Positions 50,458-61,194 of a stretch of 64,000 bases of DNA are shown in pieces. The translations under genes were made by a program, and so were the position numbers. Position 1 is the stretch's first letter, and each line of letters starts with the position of its first letter. Origin of the DNA: Spraguea lophii (taxonomy: Eukaryota > Microsporidia > Spragueidae); the NCBI GenBank assembly GCA_001887945.1, contig LDOQ01000071.1, forward strand, positions 1-64,000, read 5' to 3'. The notes under the pieces are model-generated. The model had not been told where the DNA came from. It did no database searches and worked only from the letters and a program-made list of their open reading frames with translations.

Positions 50458-51993
50458 TTACTCAGTTTCTATTTTAGAAGACGATAAAAGATCTTCTATA
50501 GCTTGAGAAAGTACTTTTATACTCTCTGAATATTGAGAATATATTGCGCCTTGAAAAAATGAATTTATTCCACTAATATAATCAGCCAAACGATAACTTT
50601 CCTGGTTAATAGCAGCTTCATATAAACTTTTTATTCCCGGTTCAATTTTAAGTATTAAAATCGATGATGTCAATATTTTTTGTAAAATAGGTATAAAATT
50701 ATTCAGAGATTTTAAATGTGTTTCTGTGGTGTTTGATTCCGATCTAAATATATCATGGTATAAAACTGATAAATCTGTACGAAACGTAAAAAAAAATTTT
50801 AAATATTCAGCAGAAAAATCGCATCCAATGTCTAGGATTTTAATTCTATATGAATGTCTCAGCAAATAAAGAAATATATATTCTAATGTTTGTATCATAA
50901 GACACGGACCTCCTAAGGAAGAACAATGAGAATCGTAAAATATATTCATGAAGCCTATCATTTCATTAAGCTTATGCTCTCCTCGGGTGTACATAAATTC
51001 TTTATATGATTTTTTGGATTTACTAATAAGTCCTTCTCTTTTTATTATTGTATATAATTCATTCAGGTTATTTTTAAAACTATCAAACGACTTTAAAAAT
51101 TTAGAAGTCATCAATTCATCCATATATAAGTTCTTATTTATTGGGGGGTCTTGGTCATCTGCCGATTGATTATACATTTCTAATGGTAAATACAAAATAC
51201 TTTGATTCTCAATGGTTGTGTCGATAACTTCTTTAAGGTGTTTCTCATCTTTTAATAATTTCTCCATTATTTCTTTCATTTCGTTATTATCAAATACACG
51301 AACATATTTTTTTAAAAAAAGCATTATATTTTCGAACTTTTGATTGAAACTCACGATACCATTAATTAAGTGTAACATAGATTCTGATAAAACCACTTCT
51401 TTAACAGCACATGCCATATTCTCAAAATAAAATGTTTTGTATATTTTATTTTTAAAATTATAAAATATATATTTTTTTATTTCTTCATTTTCTGCTGATA
51501 ACATTTCTGTTTTACAAATTTTGGCTTTTTCATGTAATAATCCTTTTGAAATACCATCTTTTATATTTTTATATGTTGAAATAATATTTCTTGCTTCTTT
51601 ATGTTCTTCTAGAATGCAATCACTATGATCATTTATAATTTCATCCAATATCATAAAAGCAATGGCTGTATTGATTTTATCCACGCTTCTTGATAATGGA
51701 CAGTCACACGATGGGGTTAATGGTTTATGTAATATCTGATCCGAAGATTTATTTGTTTCTTCATGTTGGTTGTTAGAGTCTACAACACTACATGCACCAA
51801 CATCCTCGGGTTTATCGGTTTTTGATTCTATATGTATTTTATCGTTACTTATGCTGTCGTTATCAACTAGATCTACAGTTGAAATATCCGAACCACTATT
51901 TTTTACATTACAAACATAATATTTAAAATCGTTTTTCATTATATTGTAACATAATAAAAATTTCATCGCAGCAAATATTTTTAAAAAAATCAT
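50458..51993 (-). CDS. Family S secreted protein, copy 2
   Basis: 511 residues starting MIFLKIFAAMKFLLCYN, a likely signal peptide. The VKNSGSD motif, then an acidic linker (to about 105) and a helical body follow. It shares a practically identical first 95 residues and a second identical island (about 315-350, around KSYKEFMYTRGEHKLNE) with the gene at 54872, while the sequence between differs. EYLKFFFTFRTDLSVLYHDIF marks the C-terminal third. Eight cysteines or so are scattered through the body. No known domain; no CCC motif at the start. Likely exported and possibly host-facing. Confidence 0.78.
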   Translation of the reverse strand: MIFLKIFAAMKFLLCYNIMKNDFKYYVCNVKNSGSDISTVDLVDNDSISNDKIHIESKTDKPEDVGACSVVDSNNQHEETNKSSDQILHKPLTPSCDCPLSRSVDKINTAIAFMILDEIINDHSDCILEEHKEARNIISTYKNIKDGISKGLLHEKAKICKTEMLSAENEEIKKYIFYNFKNKIYKTFYFENMACAVKEVVLSESMLHLINGIVSFNQKFENIMLFLKKYVRVFDNNEMKEIMEKLLKDEKHLKEVIDTTIENQSILYLPLEMYNQSADDQDPPINKNLYMDELMTSKFLKSFDSFKNNLNELYTIIKREGLISKSKKSYKEFMYTRGEHKLNEMIGFMNIFYDSHCSSLGGPCLMIQTLEYIFLYLLRHSYRIKILDIGCDFSAEYLKFFFTFRTDLSVLYHDIFRSESNTTETHLKSLNNFIPILQKILTSSILILKIEPGIKSLYEAAINQESYRLADYISGINSFFQGAIYSQYSESIKVLSQAIEDLLSSSKIETE

Positions 51994-53512
51994 GTTATGT
52001 TTACATAAAACTTTATTTATATTTATGAAATAACCCTTTATATCCCATTTTTTATTATATTCCCAAAATAGAAAATTACTGTTTTTATTTTTGTCGTTTA
52101 TAAAAATATTTTTATTCCATTCTAAATATTTTATTTCAAATAATATACATATCTATATTACATTATAATTCATATTTGTAATATTTTCCAATAAAGTCTT
52201 TTTTATTGTTTATTGGTTCAAAAATGCTATAAACTTCCAAAATTGTCTTAGTAATTGTTGTTGCTAAGGATTATAATTCTGAAATTGAAATCCTAAAGAA
52301 CATTGTATTTTATTGGATATTTTAATAAATAAAAGAAAACTAAAACTACTCAAAAATCTAGCAAAATAATAATGACATTTAAGTTTTTTTTGATATGAGA
52401 TTAAATGAAAAATAATATATTTCAAATTTGGTTGTGAGTCTTTATAATTAATATTATTTCCTAAAAAAACAATATTGTTTGTTTAATAATCATCTATTTA
52501 TATATTTATGTATCTTTTCTATTGATAACACAAATATTCAATCACTTTTATCATTAATTTACTAAAATAAATAATTACCATATGAAAAACATATATTAAG
52601 TTTCAATATATGTATTATTTCCTTTTTATTATTGACATCTAATAGTTCATATACTTTCCCAAGTCAATTCCATAGTTTTTGTTTTAAGTATTATTTAATT
52701 GAAATCGGATGTCAAACATAAAAATATATTGGCATGTAAATTTTAGAATTAAAAGTAAATGACTATATATATAATTTTTTCTTTTCTTTCTTTGTTTTTT
52801 GTAATGTTACGTTATGGACAATCAAATTTTTTTAAAAAGAATTATTGCAGGAACCATCTTAAACCTTGATATTCTGATTATAATTGGTCGTTATATTTCT
52901 ATATATAATTGGAATCTGCTTGATTTTTAAAATAAATATTAAATGATTTTTTATATATTTTTTTCGTCATTAAATTTTAGTTTTTCTATAAATCGAATGT
53001 TATTTTAACATTATACTTCCAAATTATGAACCGATTTTGTTTCGTTTGGTGTTTTATTAATATTAAACCCCATCTTCAAATAAAATGTCAATATCAAAAG
53101 CTCGTTATATATATTATAAATAAAATATTTTATCATTGTCTTTTTGTTTTTTCGTTAAATATGTTTAATTTAAATAGTTAAACTAATAACAACTTTTTAT
53201 ATTATAAAAATTCGGTTATATTAATGTTATCAAAAATTGATAACATTGAATATAATCTTTATCGACTTTTCTATATTCTATCGTTTGTAACAAAACAAAG
53301 TTTGTTTATATATATAGTTGAATATAAATATCTTCTTTAAATAAATATTTTTTACAATTAAAAAATATATAATAAAATGTTTAAATATCTATAAATAAGA
53401 ATTTTATAAAATAATAAATTTATAAATTAACAAAATAATATTTTCTAAGATATTTAAAACGGATTTTGTAATTGTAATTATAAAATATAGAATTAATTAT
53501 ATATTTTATAGA
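51994..53512. other. Gene-poor stretch of about 1.5 kb
   Basis: The first 25-30 bases upstream of the family S start match those of copy 3 (ATAAATAAAGTTTTATG). The rest is A/T-rich; no coding frame or element recognised up to the SINE. Confidence 0.45.
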
Positions 53513-54042
53513 ATGAATAAAACTTTTTTTTTTTTTTTTTTACGAATGAAACTTTTATTTATCAAAGCTTCCTGGCCGGTTGCGGCCTATCATGGTCTGT
53601 GACCTTCGGTTCCTCGAGCGAAATTAAACTTGTATTAACTGGTTTCGCTACAGATATGCATTAATCTCATCTTACCTTATGCTCCAGAGTGTTAGGATTT
53701 TGCGTCTGGTGCGCGTCGCCGCCCCCACTTCCAGCTCTTAAGGAATTCCCAGCCTCTTTCGTTGCATAGTATTGGCCGAGTCACAAATCAATACAGGGAT
53801 TGCAACTACATCAGCTGAACACTACTTTAATCTAGTAGCGGGGCCGTCATACAAGGCACAGCTATGCTGCGCTATCGAAACCTCACCCACTCAACAACCT
53901 TTTTCTTCTCTTCTGCGTTTATTATTATTATTTTTTTTTGTTTTGAAAATTTTTTCTGGATGAGGGATTCGAACCCGCCAGGCTTGGGGTTTGGTTACCA
54001 CCCCACGACCACTGGGCCAGGCGGGACTATGAATAAAACTTT
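53513..54042 (-). mobile_element. tRNA-derived SINE, intact copy 2, with target-site duplication
   Basis: The element runs from GTCCCG at 54028 to the oligo(A) end (an 18-T run on the plus strand, 53524-53541). The A box is at 54009-54019 and the B box at 53965-53975, both exact. It is nearly identical to copy 1 throughout. ATGAATAAAACTTT occurs at 53513-53526 and again at 54029-54042 directly outside the head, a 14-bp target-site duplication. Together with the exact tRNA-like 5' end this shows insertion by target-primed reverse transcription. It lies between two family S genes. Confidence 0.92.
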
Positions 54043-54314
54043 GTATGAAATGTTGATTTATTTATGTCCATCTTGTTATTTTGTAAAATATAGATTTCGA
54101 CACAAATTTATATTTGCATACAACTGTTAACGCCGGGTTAAAACAATTTTATTTTTAGCAAAAAGTTGAAAAGTTATTTTGTATATTTATTTAAAATTTT
54201 TCATATTAAATTAAATATAAAAAAATGTTAATATTATTAATATTGAAAATTTAAGAAAATATCTTCCCTCGTAATATTAAATATAATTAAAGTTTCTTCT
54301 AAAGAAGAAAAAAA

Positions 54315-54780
54315 CCGCTTAGTTAAATAGTTATGTGGTGGTAGCCAAATTTTAAACTTAACGGATTCGAATCCCTTTTCAAAAAGAATTTTCAAAATAA
54401 AAAAAAAAAAAGGTAATTGCGATAAAAGAAGAGAAAAGATAATTGGGTGTTAAAAATCCGATATTATAAATATACTATGTTTTGTATTACAGTTCAAATA
54501 CCGATTAAAAAAATGTTTAATTGGGTGTAATTACAATCCTGCATTGACTAGTGATTCGGCCAATATTATGTTAAAAAAAGATTAAAATCTTATTGATATT
54601 GAAAGAGGGCCGCGATAAACATCATACGTAAAAATCTAATGCCTAGATCATAAAGTAAGGTGAGATTAAAACATATGCATGGAACCATATTAGTATAAGT
54701 TACTCCTGTTTTAAGGCATCAACAATCTTAAATAATAACGAGTATAACCAATTAGAACGTTTTAATTATCATTAAAACGT
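54315..54780 (+). mobile_element. SINE, old full-length copy
   Basis: Plus strand. A head with TGGTGGTAGCCAAATT and B box GGATTCGAATCCC, an A run, then the body (TTACAATCCTGCATTGACTA; GTAAGGTGAGATTAAAAC) and a decayed tail near ACCAATTAGAACG. Many substitutions. It lies next to and opposite in direction to young copy 2, and ends about 90 bp from the third family S gene's 3' end. Confidence 0.78.
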
Positions 54781-54871
54781 TGTTTAAAAAACTTTATATT
54801 TCTAACTAAAATATCTAAGAAATTATTCGAATATAAAATTAAAGAATAAGATAATATTTACATTTTTATTT

Positions 54872-56404
54872 TTATAGAGATTTTGATTCAGAAAATGATA
54901 AAAAGTCTTCTATAGCTTGAGAAAGTATTTTTATATTTTCTGAATATTGAAAATACATTGAGCTTTGAAAAAAAGAATTTATTCCACTAACAGAATCAAC
55001 CAAATGATAGCTTTTACTTTTTAAAGCGGATTCATATAAATCATTTATTCCTGGTTTAATTTTAAGTATTAAACATGATGACACCAATATTTTTTGTAAA
55101 ATAGGTATAAAGTTATTAATAGATCTTAAATATGCTGTCATGGTATTCGATTTAGATTTAAATATATCATAATATAAAACTGATAAATCTGTACGAAACG
55201 TAAAAAAATATTTTAAATATTCGGTAGAAAACCCGTTTGCAATGTCGAGGTTTTCATACCGATGTGGATATCTTATCGTCTTTAAAATCATATATTCTAT
55301 TCTTTGTACCATAAGACACGGACCTCCTAAAGAGGAACAGTGAGAATCGTAAAATATATTCATGAAGCCTATCATTTCATTAAGCTTATGCTCTCCTCGG
55401 GTGTACATAAATTCTTTATATGATTTTTTGGATTTACTAATAAGTCCTTCTCTTTTTATTATTGTATGTAATTCATTCAGGTTATTCTCAAAATTAACAA
55501 ACAACACTAAAAATTTAAAAGTCATCAATTCATCCGTATATAAGTTCTTATTTATTAGGTGATCTTCGTCGTTTGATTGATTATACATTTCTAATGGTAA
55601 ATACAAAATATTTCGATCATCAATGGCTATTTCGATAACATTTTTAAGGTGTTTCTCATCTTCTAATAATTCTACCATTATTTCTTTCATTTCGCTATTA
55701 TCAAATACAGTAATATATTTTTTTAAAAAAAGCATTATATTTTCTAACTTTTGAGTAAAACTTCCAATACCATTAATTAATTGTAACATTGATTCCGATA
55801 AAACCACTTCTTTAACAGCATATGCCATATTCTCAAAATAAAACGTTTTGTATATTTTATCTTTAAAATTAGAAAATATATCTTTTTTCATCTCTTCATT
55901 TTCTGTTGATAACATTTCCGCCTTACAAATTTCGGCTTTTTCTTGTAATAATTCTTTTGAAATAACATCTTTTATATTTTTATATGTTGAAACAATATTT
56001 TTTGCTTCTTTATATTCTTCTAAAATATAATCATCACGATTATTTATAATTTCATCTAATATCATAAGAGCAATGTCTATATTGATTTTATCCATATTTT
56101 TTGATAATGGATAATCAAACGATGGGGTTAATGGTTTATGTAATATCTGATCCGAAGATTTATTTGTTTCTTCATGTTGGTTGTTAGAGTCTACAACACT
56201 ACATGCACCAACATCCTCGGGTTTATCGGTTTTTGATTCTATATGTATTTTATCGTTACTTATGCTGTCGTTATCAACTAGATCTACAGTTGAAATATCC
56301 GAACCACTATTTTTTACATTTAAAACATAATATTTAAAATCGTTTTTCATTATATTGTAACATAATAAAAATTTCATCGCAGCAAATATTTTTAAAAAAA
56401 TCAT
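54872..56404 (-). CDS. Family S secreted protein, copy 3
   Basis: 510 residues from the ATG at 56404, chosen because it aligns with copy 2; an in-frame ATG at 56449 would add 15 residues (MNCFKNINKVLCKHN). The signal peptide, VKNSGSD motif and acidic linker are the same as in copy 2, residue for residue, up to about position 95. After that the two differ at roughly a quarter to a third of positions except in the island around KSYKEFMYTRGEHKLNE. EYLKYFFTFRTDLSVLYYD marks the C-terminal third. Function unknown; probably exported. Confidence 0.78.
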   Translation of the reverse strand: MIFLKIFAAMKFLLCYNIMKNDFKYYVLNVKNSGSDISTVDLVDNDSISNDKIHIESKTDKPEDVGACSVVDSNNQHEETNKSSDQILHKPLTPSFDYPLSKNMDKINIDIALMILDEIINNRDDYILEEYKEAKNIVSTYKNIKDVISKELLQEKAEICKAEMLSTENEEMKKDIFSNFKDKIYKTFYFENMAYAVKEVVLSESMLQLINGIGSFTQKLENIMLFLKKYITVFDNSEMKEIMVELLEDEKHLKNVIEIAIDDRNILYLPLEMYNQSNDEDHLINKNLYTDELMTFKFLVLFVNFENNLNELHTIIKREGLISKSKKSYKEFMYTRGEHKLNEMIGFMNIFYDSHCSSLGGPCLMVQRIEYMILKTIRYPHRYENLDIANGFSTEYLKYFFTFRTDLSVLYYDIFKSKSNTMTAYLRSINNFIPILQKILVSSCLILKIKPGINDLYESALKSKSYHLVDSVSGINSFFQSSMYFQYSENIKILSQAIEDFLSFSESKSL

Positions 56405-57084
56405 GTTATGTTTACATAAAACTTTATTTATATTTTTAAAGCAATTCATTTCTAGCTTATCATTTACAATTTTCTATTATTAGAAAATTATATATTCTCA
56501 GAAATAAACTATTTTTTAAAGCTTTAGAGATTTTAAGTAGGTAAAAAAGTGTTAAACTTTATATCATTAAAACCGCACAAATATGTATAATAGACAAAAA
56601 AACGAATTTATAAATATTTAAGTTAAGTATTTATTAAAATAGACATTAATCCATAATAAAACTATTAAAATTCCAATAATAGCTTATGGGCCTATATTAA
56701 TGATCTTTATTTATTATATTACATATAATAACTATTGTTAAAATTAACTTGAAATATATAATTGTTAATCATTGGCAAATTAGTAAATGATTGAACCGAT
56801 TTAGTTAATATTGGGTTCGATTACAACATTTTTAGTTAATAGATATAATCAATGATTCCTTTAATGTTACAAACGTGTAAAAACAAAAATATATAGTTTT
56901 TTTAAACATTTCACGTACTTGTTTTAAATCCTTTTATGGGTATATAAATAACGAAAATAGGTGTTATGCAATCGATATAGTAAACATCACTTCTTGCTCA
57001 TACTATAAATTTTTAGATACCAAAGTATTTTGCTCTATCTTTCTGCTTTTTATAATATTTTTTAAATTATTATTAAAGCAAATC
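56405..57084. other. AT-rich intergenic DNA
   Basis: Upstream of family S copy 3. No gene or element recognised except the start-proximal bases shared with copy 2. Confidence 0.4.
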
Positions 57085-57360
57085 GACCCAATACAGCTCC
57101 TTATAGTCTAAGACTGTTAGTTCTTTAAAGCACACTTAAATTTATATTAAATTGTTTCATTAGATATATGTATTATCCTCATATTATCTTATGTCTAATA
57201 CCATTTTATTTATATATGATGTACATAATTATATATCGATACTTACGTATAATTTCTAATCTTTTTTCTAATACAATATTGACAGAGTCGCAATCACCAC
57301 TACGATTATAATCAATATTACTTAATCATTACTCCAATTTAATTGTTGAATAAAATTGAA
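57085..57360 (-). mobile_element. Strongly decayed SINE fragment
   Basis: Minus-strand match to the 3' two thirds of the SINE: TTAGTTCTTTAAAGCACAC, ATTAGATATATGTATTATCCTCATATTATCTTATG, then ACAATATTGACAGAGTCGCAATC and AATATTACTTAATCATTACTCCAATTTA. No head. Confidence 0.55.
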
Positions 57361-57799
57361 ACCCAATAAACAAATATATATAAAAAATGAAAAATATTCA
57401 GATTAAAATATTATATGGCATATTATTTTTTCTTAATTTTTAATAGATTCTATATATTAACATATAAAAATGATAATACTTTTTCGAATGGTTCTTGGTT
57501 TAAAATTAAAGCTCACATTGTTTATAACGTAAAAAATAAAAAAATGTCAATCGTGAAATTAAAGCTTCAATAGTAAAAATAAATATTAAATAAATATATA
57601 AATATAAATATGTTTATTATAAAAAATAAGAATGCTTATAAAACTTAACCCTTTTTTTAAAATGATTTTTTTTTATTTATTCTGGTTATGACTGTTAATA
57701 TCGTTGGGGGTATTATAATCTTTCCTTCTGTTTGTTGTTTTATTTATGTTAACTATTCCATTAAAATATCACATTCTATATTCTTCTATGACGAGTATT
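57361..57799. other. AT-rich intergenic DNA
   Basis: Nothing recognised apart from possible further decay of the integrase relic at the right edge. Confidence 0.35.
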
Positions 57800-58260
57800 T
57801 CATATTAATTCAATAATATTTGGGAATTATATCCATTTATATTATAGATGCTACCGCTGTTATTAACTCCTGTCGCTTTTGGAAATGATATGATTGGTGT
57901 TCGTTTTACAGCTTTATGTTTTTTTGCGCTATACTGGTGTGTTGATTCGTCAATAATATTCACCAGTTTTCTTATATTCCAGTATAACATTACAAATATT
58001 AAACCTTTTTTGATTGTAAATTATAAAAATTTTCAATTTGTCCTCGAGATTCCGAGTGATGCAAACGGCTAAATATGCGTTTTACTTTATATTTATCACA
58101 TAAAGAATTTACTAATTTATTGTTAAATTCATTACCATTATCAGTGTATATTTCTTTAGGAATAATGCATCCCAAAAACAAGTTTTTTTAATGGATATGC
58201 ACCCCTCAGTCGTTTTGTCAATACCTGAAGAACACCATGAAAAATTTATTGCACAATCAA
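57800..58260 (-). pseudogene. Retroelement-type integrase core, broken
   Basis: Minus-strand relic of a DDE integrase of the retrotransposon type. A block at about 58181-58000 holds the diagnostic IYTDNGNEFNNKLVNSLC and the later QIENFYN, matching the DNGxEF and GQxExxN segments with the second acidic residue and Glu. The upstream part (IDCAINFSWC, near 58258-58200) is in another frame, and the downstream part (about 57990-57805) is in a third. At least two frameshifts break it, and no reverse transcriptase or long terminal repeat was found nearby. A SINE tail adjoins its upstream edge. Confidence 0.65.
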
Positions 58261-58263
58261 TCA

Positions 58264-58731
58264 TTTTTTTATTAATGAGACTTTTGTTTATAGAAATTTC
58301 CTGGTCGGTTACGACTATCATGGTCTACAACCTTTGGTTCCTAAAACACATTTAAACTTGTATTAAAGGGCTTCAATGTAAATATGCATTAATCTCATCT
58401 TATACACCAAAATGTTGAATTTTGCGTATGGTGCACATCGCCACCCTCAATTTTTTTAGATATTCCAACCTTTTTCTTGACATAATATTGACAAAACACA
58501 AATTAATACAGGGAATGTAATTACACCAATTAAACATTATTTTAATCTAAATTGGGCCGTCATGCAAGGCACAACTAATGCTATGCTATTGAACGCTCGC
58601 TCATTCAATAACCTCTCTTCTCTTTTGCCTTTTATTGTTATTTATTTTTTTCTGATAATTTTTCTGCAGGGGGAATTCGACCCGCCAAATCTGGGATTTG
58701 CTTACCACCCCCGACCACTGAACCAAGCAGC
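58264..58731 (-). mobile_element. SINE, full-length, moderately diverged
   Basis: Minus strand. Tail with T run at 58264-58270 and AATGAGACTTTTGTTTATAG, then GGTCGGTTACGACTATCATG, the body (AATACAGGGAATGTAATTAC) and a head with a damaged B box (GAATTCGACCCG) and TTACCACCCCCGACCACTG. It abuts the integrase relic, probably inserted into it. No clean target-site duplication. Confidence 0.82.
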
Positions 58732-58869
58732 TATCAAATAATATATTACCATTGAAAATTGTAATAGATATTATCGTTAAGGGGCCATTGATAATTATAC
58801 ATAATCAACTATCATATACAGAATGTTGAATCAAATATTTATAATTTTACAAAAAAAGAAATTTTTTTT

Positions 58870-58909
58870 TGATCTTTTTAACCTTTTATAATTTTAAATT
58901 TCATAACCC
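58870..58909 (+). promoter_or_regulatory. Start-proximal block of family G gene 3
   Basis: TGATCTTTTT followed by AATTTCATAACCC up to the ATG; a weaker version of the block at the other two family G genes. Confidence 0.45.
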
Positions 58910-59872
58910 ATGATGAGAATCGCTAGAATATTATACTATATTTTAAATGTTTTATTGGTATCAAATAGATATTATATTAAAAGTAGTGGTTTAATGCTGG
59001 ATAGAACAAATATGATCATTGACACCAGAGAAAATATAGCCTTCCGATCAACAACAATCGATATGGATAAAGAAGTTAACTTTATTTTAAATGATAATGG
59101 GTGGTGGCCTATAAGCGATAAAGAAATTGCTTCATGTGATTTGGAACTGGTTAGCTTTGTTGTACAACAAGAAACAGAGTTACCAACAATTAAAGGAATG
59201 CTGTGCAAAGTAACTACAAAAGATTGTCAAATTGACGAAATCAGTTCTCCTTGTGCTCAACATTATTATGCATATTTTATTTTAGGAGACAAAGATATAT
59301 TAGAAGAAGAAGATTTTTTTAAAATAGCAATTATTCTAGAAAATGTTAAATTTTATTTTTTCGATGAAGACCAAATTGATATAAACGAAGTAGTTAAAAT
59401 AAATAATCGTGAATTAGAGTTAAAAGAAAAAAATTATGCTTCATGGGTTCAAAGTAATGATTATTTTTTAAAAATCTCAAAATCAAATAAGATATTTAAT
59501 AAAATATCGGTTATGGTTCAAGAAAATTCTGATTTAATGTTGAAATGTAAAGGTGATATTGATTATTGGATTAGTTTAGATAGGCGGCACGATTCACCTG
59601 CATTGAATTTAATAAAAATGGTATTTCGACCTGAACCAAATGAAACTGAAGATTCTGTCAACAAAGAAACAACTGAGAAATCTGATAATACGGTCATAAA
59701 AAATTCCGGTGAGCAACCAATTAAAATTAAAGAATCTGACAACAAAAAGGAAACTGAAAATTCTGATGATGGGAACATAAAAAAGTCCGAAAAAGAAAAC
59801 GGATTTAAAAACATCATATCTCTTATGTCGTACCCGCAAATTGTTTTGTCATTAATATTGATTTTTTCTTAA
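58910..59872 (+). CDS. Family G secreted or surface protein, copy 3 (divergent)
   Basis: 320 residues. Signal peptide (IARILYYILNVLLV), a core with weak counterparts of the family motifs (LELVSFVVQ; GMLCKVTTK, YYAYFIL), an acidic, Ser/Asn/Lys-rich linker with repeats of KxSDNxxxKxxE type (about 245-295), and the family ending ENGFKNIISL plus a hydrophobic tail (VLSLILIF). The similarity to the other two copies is low in the core but clear at both ends. ATAACCC directly precedes two adjacent ATGs; I use the first. Likely anchored or exported like its relatives. Confidence 0.75.
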   Translation: MMRIARILYYILNVLLVSNRYYIKSSGLMLDRTNMIIDTRENIAFRSTTIDMDKEVNFILNDNGWWPISDKEIASCDLELVSFVVQQETELPTIKGMLCKVTTKDCQIDEISSPCAQHYYAYFILGDKDILEEEDFFKIAIILENVKFYFFDEDQIDINEVVKINNRELELKEKNYASWVQSNDYFLKISKSNKIFNKISVMVQENSDLMLKCKGDIDYWISLDRRHDSPALNLIKMVFRPEPNETEDSVNKETTEKSDNTVIKNSGEQPIKIKESDNKKETENSDDGNIKKSEKENGFKNIISLMSYPQIVLSLILIFS

Positions 59873-60721
59873 ATAAAGAAGATTAATATTTATTTTTTTT
59901 TAAAATTAAATAATTTATAAGTTTGACTCTAAACCGGAAAACCTAATTTTAAATTCTTGAAGATGCTTTCATAGATCTTATTGAAAGTTGTTGAAGGATA
60001 AATAATATTCATTTATTTACTATTTTCTTTTTTGATATTCAAAGATCTCATGAATCACATTTAAATACTTAATATTTGACATATTTTGATACTTTACTTC
60101 TCTGTATATGGATTTAAAAATTCTTTTTATAATAATATTATCTCTTTATTTTTTATAACATTTGATAATCTATTACATATGTTTATTTATCTGAGATTCC
60201 CTTTTAAATTAGTATATACCTAATTTTTAAGCATGAAGTGTACAACAAAAACCATATAAAAATTTTAAAATTATATTTCGTCATTATATCGAAATATCTC
60301 ATTTCTGAAATAAAATAATTAACAAATCATATAATACATATAAGAAGATTTTATACAATTAAGATATATAGCATTTTTAACAAGAACGTAGTAAACTAAT
60401 TACGAATTCATAGATGATGATTTACATAGATAATTTAATACTCATGAAAAAAATTAAATTTTTGGTAATATATAAATTTATACATAATACATAGTATATA
60501 TGACATTTGTAATAAATGTATTCAATATGTTTATATAAATAAACTTACTAAAAAATATGATTAAAAGCATATACATAAAAATATCAACAAAACAGAAATA
60601 AATAGAATAATGAAAACTTTGTATGAAATAAAAGGTGGATTAAAACGTAATCATATTGTGTATAATTTATATAACAGTTTTTCGGTGTTCAAAAGTGAGT
60701 TATTTTCACATACGATTAAGC
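59873..60721. other. Gene-poor AT-rich stretch
   Basis: Unlike the other two family G genes, this one is not followed by the conserved 3' flank. Nothing else recognised over about 850 bp. Confidence 0.45.
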
Positions 60722-61194
60722 TTTTTTTATTAATGAGACTTTTGTTTATAGAAGTTTTCTAGTCTGCTTCCATTGTGGTTTATGACTTATGATTTCTGAA
60801 ACACACTTAACTTCATCGTAACTGGTTTACGGGAGATATACATTAACTTCATCTTACATTATGTTCCTAAGTATTGGTATTTAACGCATAACGTACGTCA
60901 CTGACATCTCCTAGTTTCTTAGAGATTCGCAATTTCGTTCTTGGTCTAGTATTATCCAAATCCTAAAATTAGTATAGAAATGGTAACAACATCCGTTAAA
61001 TATTATTTTTATCTAGTTGATATCATCCTACAAGACATAATTGAAACTATGTTATTAAATTCTCACCAACCTAACAACATTTTGCTTCTTCCCTTCTAAT
61101 TTTTAATTTTTTTTGAAAATCCACCTGGACAAGTGATTCAACCCCGCTAGACTTGGGTTTGGTTACCACTCCACGACCATTCAATCAAACGGGT
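60722..61194 (-). mobile_element. SINE, full-length, diverged
   Basis: Minus strand. Tail with T run at 60722-60728 and AATGAGACTTTTGTTTATAG (like the copy at 58264, suggesting a subfamily), the body and a tRNA-like head ending GGTTACCACTCCACGACC; the B box is decayed (GTGATTCAACC). Confidence 0.8.

Noticed and set aside
53772..54130. Two short plus-strand frames over SINE copy 2
   Set aside because: They run antisense through the SINE and are not shared with the near-identical copy 1.
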